From Siphonodentalium dalli (taxonomy: Eukaryota > Mollusca > Scaphopoda > Gadilida > Siphonodentaliidae): a stretch of 64,000 nucleotides of DNA. Location: positions 1,924,001 to 1,988,000 of the forward strand of contig CP136061.1 in the NCBI GenBank assembly GCA_032622095.1, given 5' to 3'. Position numbers and translations under genes: made by a program. Under the pieces are notes generated by a model. The model ran no database searches, was not told the origin of the DNA, and saw only the letters and a list, made by a program, of their open reading frames with translations. How positions within the stretch are numbered: position 1 is the stretch's first letter; every line of letters begins with the position of its first letter. Positions 38,042 through 49,309 of this stretch are shown here, one piece after another.

Positions 38042-39378
38042 GTGTTAACTAAAAGTCCCGCCCGCCACGGTTAAGCCTATTTGAACTTCAAGTGGTAAAT
38101 TTTCCCTTAGAACGTCATCCGCTGCACCAGTATGTGACAACAAACGCGCCCTTTTCGGTATTTTTGTCAAACGATAATCTTGCATTTCCACAACTACCCC
38201 ATTTACTGCACAAAAATCAGCAGCAAAAAATTAACCAGACCCCTTCCGTAACTTCTGGACACCACCAGACTATTCCTGGACATCTAACCATACACGATCG
38301 CCATATTTACGGAGTCTATGATTTTCTATTCCCGATTAGGGATATTTCCCTCAATGATAATCAACCAATCAGCAGCCAGGTTTTTTTTTAATCTGACTCG
38401 AGTTTCCCTACACAAATTCAAGAAACGTAACTCTATATAATTAGTTGCTTGTAACCTATAATTGTAAAGAAAATCGAACTTTGATCGTGTAAACCGCGCC
38501 AATTTTACAAAAAAAGCTTTACCGTGATATGATAGAAACATAGGAGTCATTGGACATCCTATTATCTCCCAGCGGTCCTTTAACCCACATACCCCGTTTT
38601 AAAATTAACCAACTTTTTGGGGTAAGAAATAACACCGATAATCACATCCTGATAACTCTGGAAGCACAGTTTAGTAGAAGAGATACTAATGTCTCATGTA
38701 ATGCTTGTCATAGACATATATACTGCACAGTGTCGCATGTCCTATATCCATCCACTCACTAACGGCAATATTATGACCACAAATGTGACCACACCAAAAA
38801 TTCAGGGGTTTTCATCATAATTTAATTTGTAGAATCCGACTCGCGTGCATAACGCACACGATAGAAAACCACATGTATAAGTTTTGAAAACTAGTTACGT
38901 ATATCTACCATACGCTTTAAGGAATTTATCTCATTTTGAACAGTACAATGTTTAATTGGATTTGAAATAGACCCCCCCCCTCAAAATTTCACCAGCCGAC
39001 GATGATTTGGTTCAATGATAGGCGGGTGTCCCTTTAAATTTCAGTACTTTTTAGGAGTTTGAGTCGAATTCCTATTAGAGAAATTTCCATCACCTCGATC
39101 GTGCTATTTTGAACATTAAAGGTCGACCCATATGCACAAAATTGATGATTTTCAGAAAATTACGCCTCCGGAAAAGGTTGAAGTTCCGGCGACAGAGGGT
39201 TAATAAATGTCTCGCATGTCTGAAAATGGGTCGGTAGGGCGTAAAAATACAATAACTCAACAAAACAAGACATACTTTGTTTATCAGTGTTTCTAAATTC
39301 GCGTCCTGAACGATATTTGAAAATTGTGAATTTTCTGCCTATAGGTTACAAACACCTAATTATTTTCCATAGGCGACA
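38042..39378 (+). repeat. Satellite unit 21 (1,337 bp), chimera
   Basis: Starts like unit 19 (CCCGCCCGCCACGG, GTCATCCGCTGCACC) and becomes K-type by 38225 (CAAAAAATTAACC, later GTAATGCTTG). Switch between about 38115 and 38225. Confidence 0.95.
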
Positions 39379-40721
39379 GTGTTAACTAAAAGTCCCGCCG
39401 GCCATGTGTTAAGCCTATTTGAACTTCAAGTGGTAAATTTTCCCTTAGAACGTCATCCGATGCACCAGTATGTGACAACAAACGCGCCCTTTTCGGTATT
39501 TTTGTCAAACGATAATCTTGCATTTCCACAACTACCCCATTTACTGCACAAAAATCAGCAGCATAAAAATACCCAGACCCCTTCCGTAACTTCTGGACAC
39601 CACCAGACTATTCCTGGACATCTAACCATACACGATCGCCATATTTACGGAGGCTATGATTTTCTGTTCCCGATTAGGGATATTTTCCTCAATGATAATC
39701 AACCAATCAGCAGCCAGGTTTTTTTTTAAATCTGACTCGAGTTTCCCTACACTAATTCAAGAAGCATAACTCTATATAATGAGTGCTTGTAACATATACT
39801 TGTAAAGAAAATCGAACTTTGATCGTGTAAACCGCGCCAATTTTACAAAAAAAGCTTTACCGTGATACGATAGAAACATAGGAGTCATTGGATATCCTAT
39901 TATCTCCCAGCGGTCCTTTAACCCACATACCCCGTTTTAAAATTAACCAATTTTTTTGGGTAAGAAATAACACCGATAATCACATCCTGATAACTCTGGA
40001 AGCACAGTTTAGTAGAAAAGATACTAATGTCTCATGTCATACTTGTCATAGACATATATACTGCACAGTGTCGCATGTCCCATATCCATCCACTCACTAA
40101 TGGCAATATTATGACCACAAATGTGACCACACCAAAAAATTCAGGGGTTTTCATCATAATTTAATTTGTAGAATCCGACTCGCGTGCATAACGCACACGA
40201 TAGAAAGGCATATGTATAAGTTTTGAAAACTAGTTACGTATATCTACCATACGCTTTAAGGAATTTATCTAATTTTGAACAGTACAATGTTTAGTTGGAT
40301 TTGAAATAGACCCCCCCCCCCCTCAAAATTTCACCATCCGACGATGATTTGGTTCAATGATAGGCGGGTGTCCCTTTAAATTTCAGTACTTTTTAGGAGT
40401 TTGAGTCGAATTCCTATTAGAGAAATTTCCATCACCTCGATCGTGCTATTTTGAACGTTAAAGGTCCACCCATATGCACAAAATTGATGATTTTCAGAAA
40501 TTTACGCCTCCGGAAAAAGTTGAAGTTCCGGCGACAGAGGTTAATAAATGTCTCGCATAATCTGAAAATGGGTCGGTAGGGCGTAAAAATAAAATAACTC
40601 AACAAAACAAGACAGACTTGGTTTATCAGTGTTTCTAAATTCGCTGCCCTGAACGTTATTTGAAAAATGTTAATTTTCTGCCTATAGGTTACAAACACCT
40701 AATTATTTTCCATAGGCGACA
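39379..40721 (+). repeat. Satellite unit 22 (1,343 bp)
   Basis: Like units 9 and 19; private CATCCGATGCACC. Confidence 0.95.
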
Positions 40722-42063
40722 GTGTTAACTAAAAGTCCCGCCGGCCATGTGTTAAGCCTATTTGAACTTCAAGTGGTAAATTTTCCCTTAGAACGTTATC
40801 CGCTGTACCAGTATGTGACAACAAACGCGCCATTTTCGGTATTTTTGTCAAACGATAATCTTACATTTCCACAACTACCCCATTTAGTGCACAAAAATCA
40901 GCAGCATAAAAATACCCAGACCCCTTCCGTAACTTCTGGACACCACCAGACTATTCCTGGACATCTAACCATACACGATCGCCATATTTACGGAGGCAAT
41001 GATTTTCTGTTCCCGATTAGGGATAGTTCCCTCAATGATAATCAACCAATCAGCAGCCAGGTTTAAAAAAAAAATCTGACTCGAGTTTCCCTACTCAAAT
41101 TCAAGAAGCTTAACTCTATATAATTAGTTGCTTGTAACCTATAATTGTAAAGAATATCGATCTTTGATCGTGTAAACCGCGCCAATTTTACAAAAAAAAC
41201 CTTTACCGTGATACGATAGAAACATAGGAGTCATTGGACATCCTATTATCTCCCAGCTGTCCTTTAACCCACATACCCTGTTTTAAAATTAACCAATTTT
41301 TTTGGGTAAGAAATAACACCGATAATCACATCCTGATAACTCTGGAAGCACACATTAGTAGAAGAGATACTAAAGTCTCATGTCATGCTTGTCATAGACA
41401 TATATACTGCACAGTGTCGCATGTCCCATATCCATCCACTCACTAACGGCAATATTATGACCACAAATGTGACCACACCAAAAATTCAGGGGTTTTCATA
41501 AAAAATTAATTTGTAGAATCCGACTCGCGTGCATAACGCACAAGATAGAAAACCATATGTATAAGTTTTGAAAAATAGTTACGTATATCTACCATACGCT
41601 TTAAGGAATTTATCTCATTTTGAACAGTACAATGTTTAATTGGATTTGAAATAGATCCCCCCCTCAAAATTTCACCATCCGACGATGATTTGGTTTAATG
41701 ATAGGCGGGTGTCCCTTTAAATTTCAGTACTTTTTAGGAGTTTGAGTCGAATTCCTATTAGAGAAATTTCCATCACCTCGATCGTGCTATTTTGAACATT
41801 AAAGGTCGACCCATATGCACAAAATTTATGATTTTCAGAAAATTACGCCTCCGGAAAAGGTTGAAGTTCCGGCGACAGAGGGTTAATAAATGTCTCGCAT
41901 AATCTGAAAATGGGTCGGTAGGGCGTAAAAATACAATAACTCAACAAAACAAGACAGACTTTGTTTATCAGTGTTTCTAAATCCGCTGCCCTGAACGTTA
42001 TTTGAAAAATGTTAATTTTCTGCCTATAGGTTACAAACACCTAATTATTTTCCATAGGCGACA
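40722..42063 (+). repeat. Satellite unit 23 (1,342 bp), A-tract variant
   Basis: Like unit 20 to about 41540, then K-type TTTATCTCATTTTG; poly-C only 7 long (near 41657). Confidence 0.95.
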
Positions 42064-43405
42064 GTGTTAACTAAATGTCCCGCCGGCCATGTGTTAAGCC
42101 TATTTGAACTTCAAGTGGTAAAGTTTCCCTTAGAACGTTATCCGCTGTACCAGTATGTCACAACAAACGCGCCCTTTTCGGTATTTTTGTCAAACGATAA
42201 TCTTGCATTTCCACAACTACCCCATTTACTGCACAAAAATCAGCAGCATAGAAATACCTAGACCCCTTCCGTAACTTCTGGACACCACCAGACTATTCCT
42301 GGACATCTAACCATACACGATCGCCATATTTACGGAGTCTATGATTTTCTGTTCCCGATTAGGGATATTTCCCTCAATGATAATCAACCAATCAGCAGCC
42401 AGGTTTAAAAAAAAATCTGACTCGAGTTTCCCTACACAAATTCAAGAAGCGTAACTCTATATAATTAGTTGCTTGTAACATATAATTGTAAAGAAAATCG
42501 AACTTTGATCGTGTAAACCGCGCCAATTTTACAAAAAAAGCTTTACCGTGATACGATAGAAACATAGGAGTCATTGGATATCCTATTATCTCCCAGTGGT
42601 CCTTTAACCCACATACCCCGTTTTAAAATTAACCAATTTTTTGGGGTAAGAAATAACACCGATAATCACATCCTGATAACTCTGGAAGCACAGTTTAGTA
42701 GAAAAGATACTAATGTCTCATGTCATACTTGTCATAGACATATATACTGCACAGCGTCGCATGTCCCATATCCATCCACTCACTAATGGCAATATTATGA
42801 CCACAAATGTGACCACACCAAAAATTCAGGGGTTTTCATAAACATTTAATTTGTAGAATCCGACTCGCGTGCATAACGCACACGATAGAAAGGCATATGC
42901 ATAAGTTTTGAAAACTAGTTACGTATATCTACCATACGCTTTAAGGAATTTATCTAATTTTGAACAGTACAATGTTTAATTATATTTGAAATAGACCCCC
43001 CCCCTTCGAAATTTCAACATCCGACGATGATTTGGTTCAATGATAGGCGGGTGTTCCTTTAAATTTCAGTACTTTTTAGGAGTTTGAATCGAATTCCTAT
43101 TAGAGAAACTTCCATCACCTCGATCGTGCTATTTTGAACATTAAAGGTCCACCCATATGCACAAAATTGATGATTTTCAGAAATTTACGCCTCCGGAAAA
43201 AGTTGAAGTTCCGGCGACAGAGGGTTAATAAATGTCTCGCATAATCTGAAAATGGGTCGGTAGGGCGTAAAAATAAAATAACTCAACAAAACAAGACAGA
43301 TTTGGTTTATCAGTGTTTCTAAATTCGCTGCCCTGAACGTTATTTGAAAAATGTTAATTTTCTGCCTATAGGTTACAAACACCTAATTATTTTCCATAGG
43401 CGACA
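42064..43405 (+). repeat. Satellite unit 24 (1,342 bp), mosaic
   Basis: First third like units 4/5 (CTGTACCAGTATGTCAC), then an A-tract, then unit 7/9-type GGATATCC and CATACTTG. Confidence 0.95.
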
Positions 43406-44104
43406 GTGTTAACTAAAAGTCCCGCCGACCATGTGTTAAGCCTATTTGAACTTCAAGTGGTAAATTTTCCCTTAGAACGTTATCCGCTGCACCAGTATGT
43501 GACAACAAACGCGCCATTTTCGGTATTTTTGTCAAACGATAATCTTGCATTTCCACAACTACCCCATTTAGTGCACAAAAATCAGCAGCATAAAAATACC
43601 CAGACCCCTTCCGTAACTTCTGGACACCACCAGACTATTCCTGGACATCTAACCATACACGATCGCCATATTTACGGAGGCAATGATTTTCTGTTCCCGA
43701 TTAGGGATATTTCCCTCAATGATAATCAACCAATCAGCAGCCAGGTTTAAAAAAAAAATCTGACTCGAGTTTCCCTACTCAAATTCAAGAAGCGTAACTC
43801 TCTATAATTAGTTGCTTGTAACCTATAATTGTAAAGAAAATCGAACTTTGATCGTGTAAACCGCGCCAATTTTACAAAAAAAGCTTTACCGTGATACGAT
43901 AGAAACATAGGAGTCATTGGACATCCTATTATCTCCCAGCTGTCCTTTAACCCACATACCCTGTTTTAAAATTAACCAATTTTTTTGGGTAAGAAATAAC
44001 ACCGATAATCACATCCTGATAACTCTGGAAGCACACTTAAGTAGAAGAGATACTAAAGTCTCATGGCATGCTTGTCATAGACATATATACTGCACAGTGT
44101 CGCA
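43406..44104 (+). repeat. Satellite unit 25, partial (699 bp), right edge
   Basis: A-tract variant cut off after CAGTGTCGCA; the TATA-like box is changed to CTCTCTATAATT. Unique sequence follows at once. Confidence 0.95.
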
Positions 44105-44441
44105 CACACTAAATACACGGGGGTCAATGTTGGAAGGTTGAGAATTCCGTAGGTTAAATTGGTCTCTCACGGGGAACAAATTGCCTATCCTGGGGTGCAC
44201 ACTAAACATTGCGGGTTTAAGATTCGAGGGTAAGTTAATTGGAGACTTGATTCCATAGTTTTGCGTGGCAACGAGGGGTCGTTTTAAATCTCACTGAGAC
44301 TCATTTGAACTCTCCCGGGAGATATTACTTAATTGGAGGAACGAGATGTGGAATTTGGGGGGTTCCGCAAAAAACGTGCTAATCTCATTGGTGCACGTGA
44401 TATATTTGGAGACTCGCTTTCAGATTCACATTTTATAGATC
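44105..44441 (+). promoter_or_regulatory. Probable promoter and 5' UTR of the gene starting at 44442
   Basis: Single-copy sequence between the satellite and the ATG. Visible motifs: a perfect palindrome TCTCCCGGGAGA at 44311-44322, an E-box CACGTG near 44395 with ATATATTT just after, and ATCATGGCGGAC spanning the start codon, which resembles the YY1 initiator-type AAGATGGCGGC. All functional readings are inference. Confidence 0.4.
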
Positions 44442-44523
44442 ATGGCGGACGATTTTGTCTCCGGAAAATTGGTTGAATGGGGCCTCTCCGCCCTCTCGGC
44501 GGACATGCAACAACGATTTAGTG
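44442..44523 (+). CDS. First coding exon of an unrecognised gene
   Basis: An ATG in good context (ATCATGG) opens 27 codons and one extra base, ending at a perfect donor, AGTG|GTAAGT (44524-44529). The peptide begins MADDFVSGKLVEWGLSALS and ends DMQQRFS. LVEWGLSAL weakly recalls the start of a SAM-type helical domain, but I would not name a family. Exon phase is 1. Joined directly to the exon at 57612 it would hit a stop, so another exon must lie between, or this exon uses the strong acceptor at 45072-45073 (TTTTCTTGTTCAG), which would add GDLDLLIIITTL and stop at 45109-45111, giving a tiny 40-residue product. Codon use (GCG GAC GAT, GGC CTC TCC GCC CTC) is more GC-rich than the surroundings, supporting real coding. 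Confidence 0.65.
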
Positions 44524-45182
44524 GTAAGTATTTTTTGTATCCATGTAGGTAACACAGATAACGAAACTTGAACTGTGTTTGTTATTGCATGATGGCCATG
44601 CAAATGTTTCAAAAATCAAATTGAGAGCATGTGTGTAGTTAACAGTCTAAAAATAGAATGTGTCGATCGAACACATTTGTGATCGAGGTGAGACGACTTA
44701 AAATAACTCGGAATTAGGAAAATGTTGCATTCCACAATGACAATGTCATGTTGCAATATTGCCTTGACACATTTCTGGGACTGCACAATATTCATAATTC
44801 ATATAAAATTCAAGACAATAAACTATAAATTATCTCTGTAGAAATTAGAATCTTCACAATCAAATCGTTTCGTTTTTTCCTCGTTTTGCATCTGTCGCCG
44901 TGGAAACGCAATACTTCACTTTTCACCACAACAAAAAAAACCCGCAAATTTCTACTATATACACGATAAGAAGAAGAATAGACTATATATATATATCGAT
45001 AATGTATTGGAACATGTATCAATAACACTTTAATAGCAGGCAGCTAATTTTGGCTTGACATTTTCTTGTTCAGGTGATTTAGATCTACTGATTATTATTA
45101 CCACTTTATAGGGCGTTCTCTAGTCTAGGCCATTGATAATGTTTTTCGGGGCGTTCCAAATAGCGTATTGTTACCAAAACAG
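44524..45182. other. Start of intron 1; candidate alternative exon at 45074-45111
   Basis: No transposon recognised. The strong acceptor TTTTCTTGTTCAG ends at 45073; the following 38 bases continue exon 1 in frame to TAG (45109-45111). Confidence 0.35.
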
Positions 45183-45235
45183 CGGGCCGCGGGCCGATAA
45201 TGAGAAGCCTAGTTCAATATCGGCCCGCCGCCCGG
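45183..45235. repeat. GC-rich inverted repeat
   Basis: CGGGCCGCGGGCCGAT (45183-) faces ATCGGCCCGCCGCCCG (to 45235), about 14 of 16 paired, with a loop near 20 bases. The open frame 45133-45408 runs through it and is not supported as a gene, although it ends beside a GTAAGT at 45405. Confidence 0.7.
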
Positions 45236-45629
45236 AAACTATAGATCTCGTTTATTATCGTGAGAGTTACGTCCCTTCAACTTCCGATTATTATATGGCG
45301 TGTTTATTTCAAGAAAATAATGGGAAGATGTATCCGATTTCCTCGACACAAAAGTGGTTTTATGATTGGAATTCACGCCATACGATTGAATTATTGTATC
45401 AAGCGTAAGTATGCATTGATACTTTTAGCTGTCAACCTCTCATTGGTTGTTACGCGTCTCCAATGCTGGGTTTTCCCCTGTCCTATTTTCGAGACTCCGT
45501 CAGTCCGTGTCAGCTGACAAGTCAAATGATATCAAACTTAAATGTTCTTGAAAATATTTCTCTCTTAATCTACCGGTACTTCATTATTCCACTAAATCCT
45601 CAAATGGGTCAAATGTCCAAAACTGTGGT

Positions 45630-45827
45630 AATAATAGTAATAACATGATTTCATCGGGCATTATGGTTTATTAACGGCCCTCTGGAATGATTAACAGCCC
45701 TCGGGCATATTATCGTCCCTCGACTTCGTCTCGGGCCGCTAATAGGCCCTTGGGCTGTTAATCATTCCAGCCGGGCCGTTAATAAACCATAATTAACGCC
45801 CTCAAAAATCATGTTATTGTTATATTA
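45630..45827. mobile_element. Palindromic MITE, about 198 bp
   Basis: Left arm AATAATAGTAATAACATGATTT, which I list as 45630-45651, pairs with AAATCATGTTATTGTTATATT ending near 45827. Inner arms TATGGTTTATTAACGGCCC and GGGCTGTTAATCATTCCAG also pair. Superfamily unknown. Confidence 0.7.
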
Positions 45828-46708
45828 TTTTGTCATGTACACTGTACAGTACAGGTCGGGCAAACATCCAAAACGGTCTAGTACGTAGCTTGTTTTGTCT
45901 ACTGTCGCCCGATTGAGCTACGTTTTTAATGTGATTTACACACCTTTTTGCGGATAGTCATGCAGCTCAAGCAGTGAATGGAACTCGCCCCATTAATTTC
46001 TTGCTCGAGATGTTCCCTTTTGACCTATTTTAACTCACCAAACAAACAACGTTTTAGCAGCAACCTATTGATCATACTTCCGGGAATAGTTCCATCTTCG
46101 GTGATGAATATTGTATTACATTTCAAGGTATTCCTCATTGCACAAGAGTGTTATTAAACCATTATGACCAACATTGACCGCTGTAGAAAATTTTCACACA
46201 AAATTAGCGTCGCCGTGTCGACAAAAGGCATTGCAGTTGAGAGTGGCAGAGAATATGGTAGCCTATTTTCGATGCGCAAATTAGCGATTATAGCTAGTTT
46301 ATATCGAAAAACAGTTGGTTTGAGGGTATAATATATACTGTAACTGAATACAGTTTGGTTAGCTGAATTCAGCTATTGTAGCTGTATTCTCACATTTGCC
46401 AGAGTACCTGCTTATTGCTTGTAGAAAATTTAGCAAACAATCTTTACATGTACATATCGAAAGGCCAGACATCTTCGGGTTTCCGATTCTGAATTTTTTT
46501 TGTATTTGTGACTTACTGCATCATTATGCGCATAAAAGGCATTAATTGTCACTTGTTTTTCTTCTTCCATTCCAAAATATGACAGACCTGATATTGCACT
46601 GTCAATTGAATGTAGCAGAATGTCCATAAAAGCAATATTTGGTATTAAATACAACGTGATTGTTTTGGGCTGACTTTTGTAGTACATGTCCATCCGCGCG
46701 CTATAAGC
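45828..46708. other. Intronic sequence, nothing recognised
   Basis: Open frames on the minus strand (46430-46741) look incidental. No splice-bounded exon that fits the gene's phase was found. Confidence 0.4.
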
Positions 46709-47653
46709 TAGGGCTCTGCGAATATTCGAGATTCGATTCAATGTCGATATCGGGCACCCGAATCGGTCTGCTGATTCGGATATTTTTGAATCGATGTTAC
46801 TTTGGTGTAGTGTCGTTTTTTTGCATCTAGAAATACATGTTCAGAATACACGTGCATTATGCAAATTATGTGCTTCGATTGCAACCCGTGACGGTGATCA
46901 ATCGCCGCATGTATTTGTAATCTGTATCGACACTGTATAAATTGTCTACACAGTGCTTGAACGCTAGATGCGGAATTTAACTCAATTGATTTCGGTTGTA
47001 ATTTATGTGTGCTTTCTAGGACCCCCTCCATGAAGACAAACTATATTGTGAATATGGGATGTTGGTGTGTGATCTATTGTGGGTTGAAAAGTTTAACAGA
47101 TAACCATCATTGCAATTACATGTATATAGCCGAACGGTGTACCCATGTCCAAGTGTGTCAAATCTGTATTATCTTTAATGTAGACAAGTGACTTCCATTT
47201 CATGGGGTTTGTGATACGTTTATTGAACTGTCTTTATGTGTCTTACTTACAGTCACTCTTTGACTTCCATTTCATGGGGTTTGTGATACATTTATTGAAC
47301 TGTCTTTATGTGTCTTACTGTCACTTTTTGGTGTCACGTTCGCCGGACACAGCGAGATAGAAATTCAATGCAACATATCCCATGAGAATGACTTGCCTAT
47401 GTCATGATTATCCTAAATAAAAAACACAAGATCCCTACTAGCACGGATGTTTATGGAGATTAACATTGTTACACAGTATCTACTATCTAGTGACTTTTGC
47501 AGTTTTTTTCATGATACAAGAAAATAAACACATAAATAAACAATGTCAATGACTAGATGATTCAATTCGAGATTCGATTCGATGTCGATATTGGGAAGAA
47601 GATTCGATATCGAGATTTGATTCGATGCAAATTCCTCGATTCGCAGATCCCTA
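46709..47653. mobile_element. hAT-like non-autonomous element, 945 bp
   Basis: Ends read TAGGGCTCTGCGAATATTCGAG and, reversed, TAGGGATCTGCGAATCGAGG. Inside both ends are GATTCGATTC-GATGTCGATAT tracts. The TIR style (A/TGGG..CTGCGAAT) suits hAT. The 8-base flanks CTATAAGC and CCCCAAGC agree at 5 of 8, so a target duplication is only hinted. No transposase. Confidence 0.5.
47190..47330. repeat. Tandem duplication, about 70 bp x 2
   Basis: GACTTCCATTTCATGGGGTT begins at 47190 and again at 47262. Both copies continue GTGATAC(G/A)TTTATTGAACTG and CTTTATGTGTCTTACT. Lies inside the hAT-like element. Confidence 0.9.
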
Positions 47654-48622
47654 CCCCAAGCACACCTACCCTGGGTTTAGCATTTCTTATACGTTTTGCG
47701 AAGGTTGTGTTTTTGTGGTGTAAATCTATAGACTTGACCGTTATTTCATAAAAGTAATAATTTACGAAAATAATGGGCATCTTAGAGTTCTCTCTCATTT
47801 GAAAACATAAACATTGGGCGCTGTCGCATCTAATCCCATACTATGCCCCATAAAAATATTTTGTATAACGTACATTACTTTGCTATGATGTAATTAAGCG
47901 AGCTGTTAACTAGGTTACGGGTCGGTACTTACTGTGGAGATACCACCATAATACCACTGTTATCATCTTGCATCGCAGGTCACCGTGCTATTGGTGCTCG
48001 TTACCGCCATACACTGAGTTATTTTTTTCGTGACCACGTTCAATTTACTACAAACTGCCCTCCACCGTGTAGTGAAAACATGCGTGAAACAAACTACATG
48101 TAGGTGGCCTGCAGGAATCCAATTTGTGATCTCGGGAAGTTAAAAAAATACATTATTGTAACTACAGAACACAAGTTTTGTCGTGTTTTTTATTATATTC
48201 AGCTGATATACAATTAAATTGTTATCTGGATAAACCTGTCAAGGAGTGTATGCAGTCTGTAAGTTATAACTAGATCAATTAAGGTTTCCTTAGTTAATTC
48301 TCAGTCGAGAGATACAGCGGTACTTAAATAAATTTTTGAGATGGACAGAATTCCCAGCTTGTGACAGCTAGCCTAGCTCATTAATATTCAAGCCTAATGG
48401 AGTTGTTAGTGAGGTAATAACGCTTAAGAGTAATTAGCTATTAAATATGAATTTGGCCTCCCATAGAAAACACTGTCTGATCTGCACACAATTGTAAATA
48501 TTTACATCTCGATTCGGGACGCAACAATCTTCGATAAGCTAATGCAGATGATTTTGCCATTAATATACGCATTGCATTTAATAAATATATAAGACTGTCG
48601 GTGTGTTGTAAATTTGGATTAA
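47654..48622. other. Intronic sequence, nothing recognised
   Basis: AT-rich; open frames at 47557-47798 overlap the hAT end and read as chance. No gene supported. Confidence 0.4.
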
Positions 48623-49236
48623 TATTCATAAAAATAACTAGTTTGAGCAAGATTATTCTCCATTTCTTTTTATCACCCAACAAAATGTTTCATATCACTT
48701 TAATACTGGCGCCATCCGTTTGTTCCAGACAGACATCCCATATAAACTAAACTTTCGGTTAATTACACACATAATATTATAAAAGACTATTATGTACTTG
48801 TTCGTCGTGTAAAACTAACTTTATAGATCATGCCACAAATCTATACTCTGGCTAACGCCTATAAAATTCATATATTCCATGCACCTGTCCATAATCTTGG
48901 AACTTTTTGAAGTTTTGACGGGAACCTTAATGTAAAGTCGAAAATATAACTTGAGGAGAAATTGCATAAATTATTGTAAGCAAAGCAAAATCGCTCACAA
49001 AATCACTTACATCATAAAATTTCGGGTTGGGTCCTTCAGTCAAGTAATAATGAAGAACTATTTTTCCTGTGTTATTTTTAGTCGAGTTTTTGAAGTTTTT
49101 CAAAAACTCGACTTATGGTTTGACGAGGGACGGTTGGCTGGCGGGCGGCGGCAGGCGGACCTAAAGAATGCCTTATAACTTTGACATTTGTGAACGGATT
49201 AAAAAAAAATTTGGTATGGCAGTTGCTCCCAATGAC
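48623..49236 (+). repeat. Direct duplication, copy 1 (614 bp)
   Basis: Nearly identical to 51485-52097, offset 2,862 bp, differing by a few substitutions and one A in a run. Ends at CTCCCAATGAC in both. Contains a perfect 15-bp-stem hairpin at 49080-49113, AGTCGAGTTTTTGAA around GTTT. Lacks TG..CA ends and flanking duplications, so it is not a clear LTR. Confidence 0.95.
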
Positions 49237-49309
49237 TATTTACTGCCTGTAAAAATGGGTCACGTCCGAACTTTTTTACAAGAGTTATCCATCTTAGATG
49301 GTTTTTAGT

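Larger units (their letters stand above)
11725..44104 (+). repeat. Satellite array: 24 complete units plus one partial, about 1.34 kb each
   Basis: Head-to-tail units share an anchor CATAGGCGACAGTGTTAACT at 25 positions, spaced 1,335-1,347 bp except two units of 1,072 and 1,075 bp. All are in one orientation. Left similarity begins around 11725 (TATAGGTTACAAACA); the right end stops within a unit at 44104 (CAGTGTCGCA). Each unit holds a poly-C tract of 7-14 bases, a T/A homopolymer tract near +350, a CCAATCAG box about 70 bp before CTATATAAT, and CCGCGCCAATTTT. Open frames of 116, 88 and 70 codons recur but begin at GTG or TTG, are disrupted by indels, and vary mostly at amino-acid-changing sites, so I do not treat them as genes. 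No rRNA, tRNA, histone or snRNA gene is visible in the unit. Units are counted from the GTGTTAAC anchor. Confidence 0.98.

Noticed and set aside
11766-43750. Recurrent open frames of 116, 88 and 70 codons in the satellite units as a multicopy gene family
   Set aside because: They start at GTG or TTG rather than ATG, overlap on opposite strands, end in the variable homopolymer, are broken by indels in several units, and most unit-to-unit changes alter amino acids.
11725-44104. rDNA, tRNA, 5S, snRNA, spliced-leader or histone cluster
   Set aside because: No conserved core of these genes is visible in the unit. An AATTTTTTTGGGTAAG stretch looks like an Sm site next to a donor, but the order is wrong for spliced-leader RNA.
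45133-45408. Coding exon ending beside GTAAGT at 45405
   Set aside because: The frame runs through a GC-rich inverted repeat, the phase does not fit the 57612 exon, and no acceptor or domain supports it.
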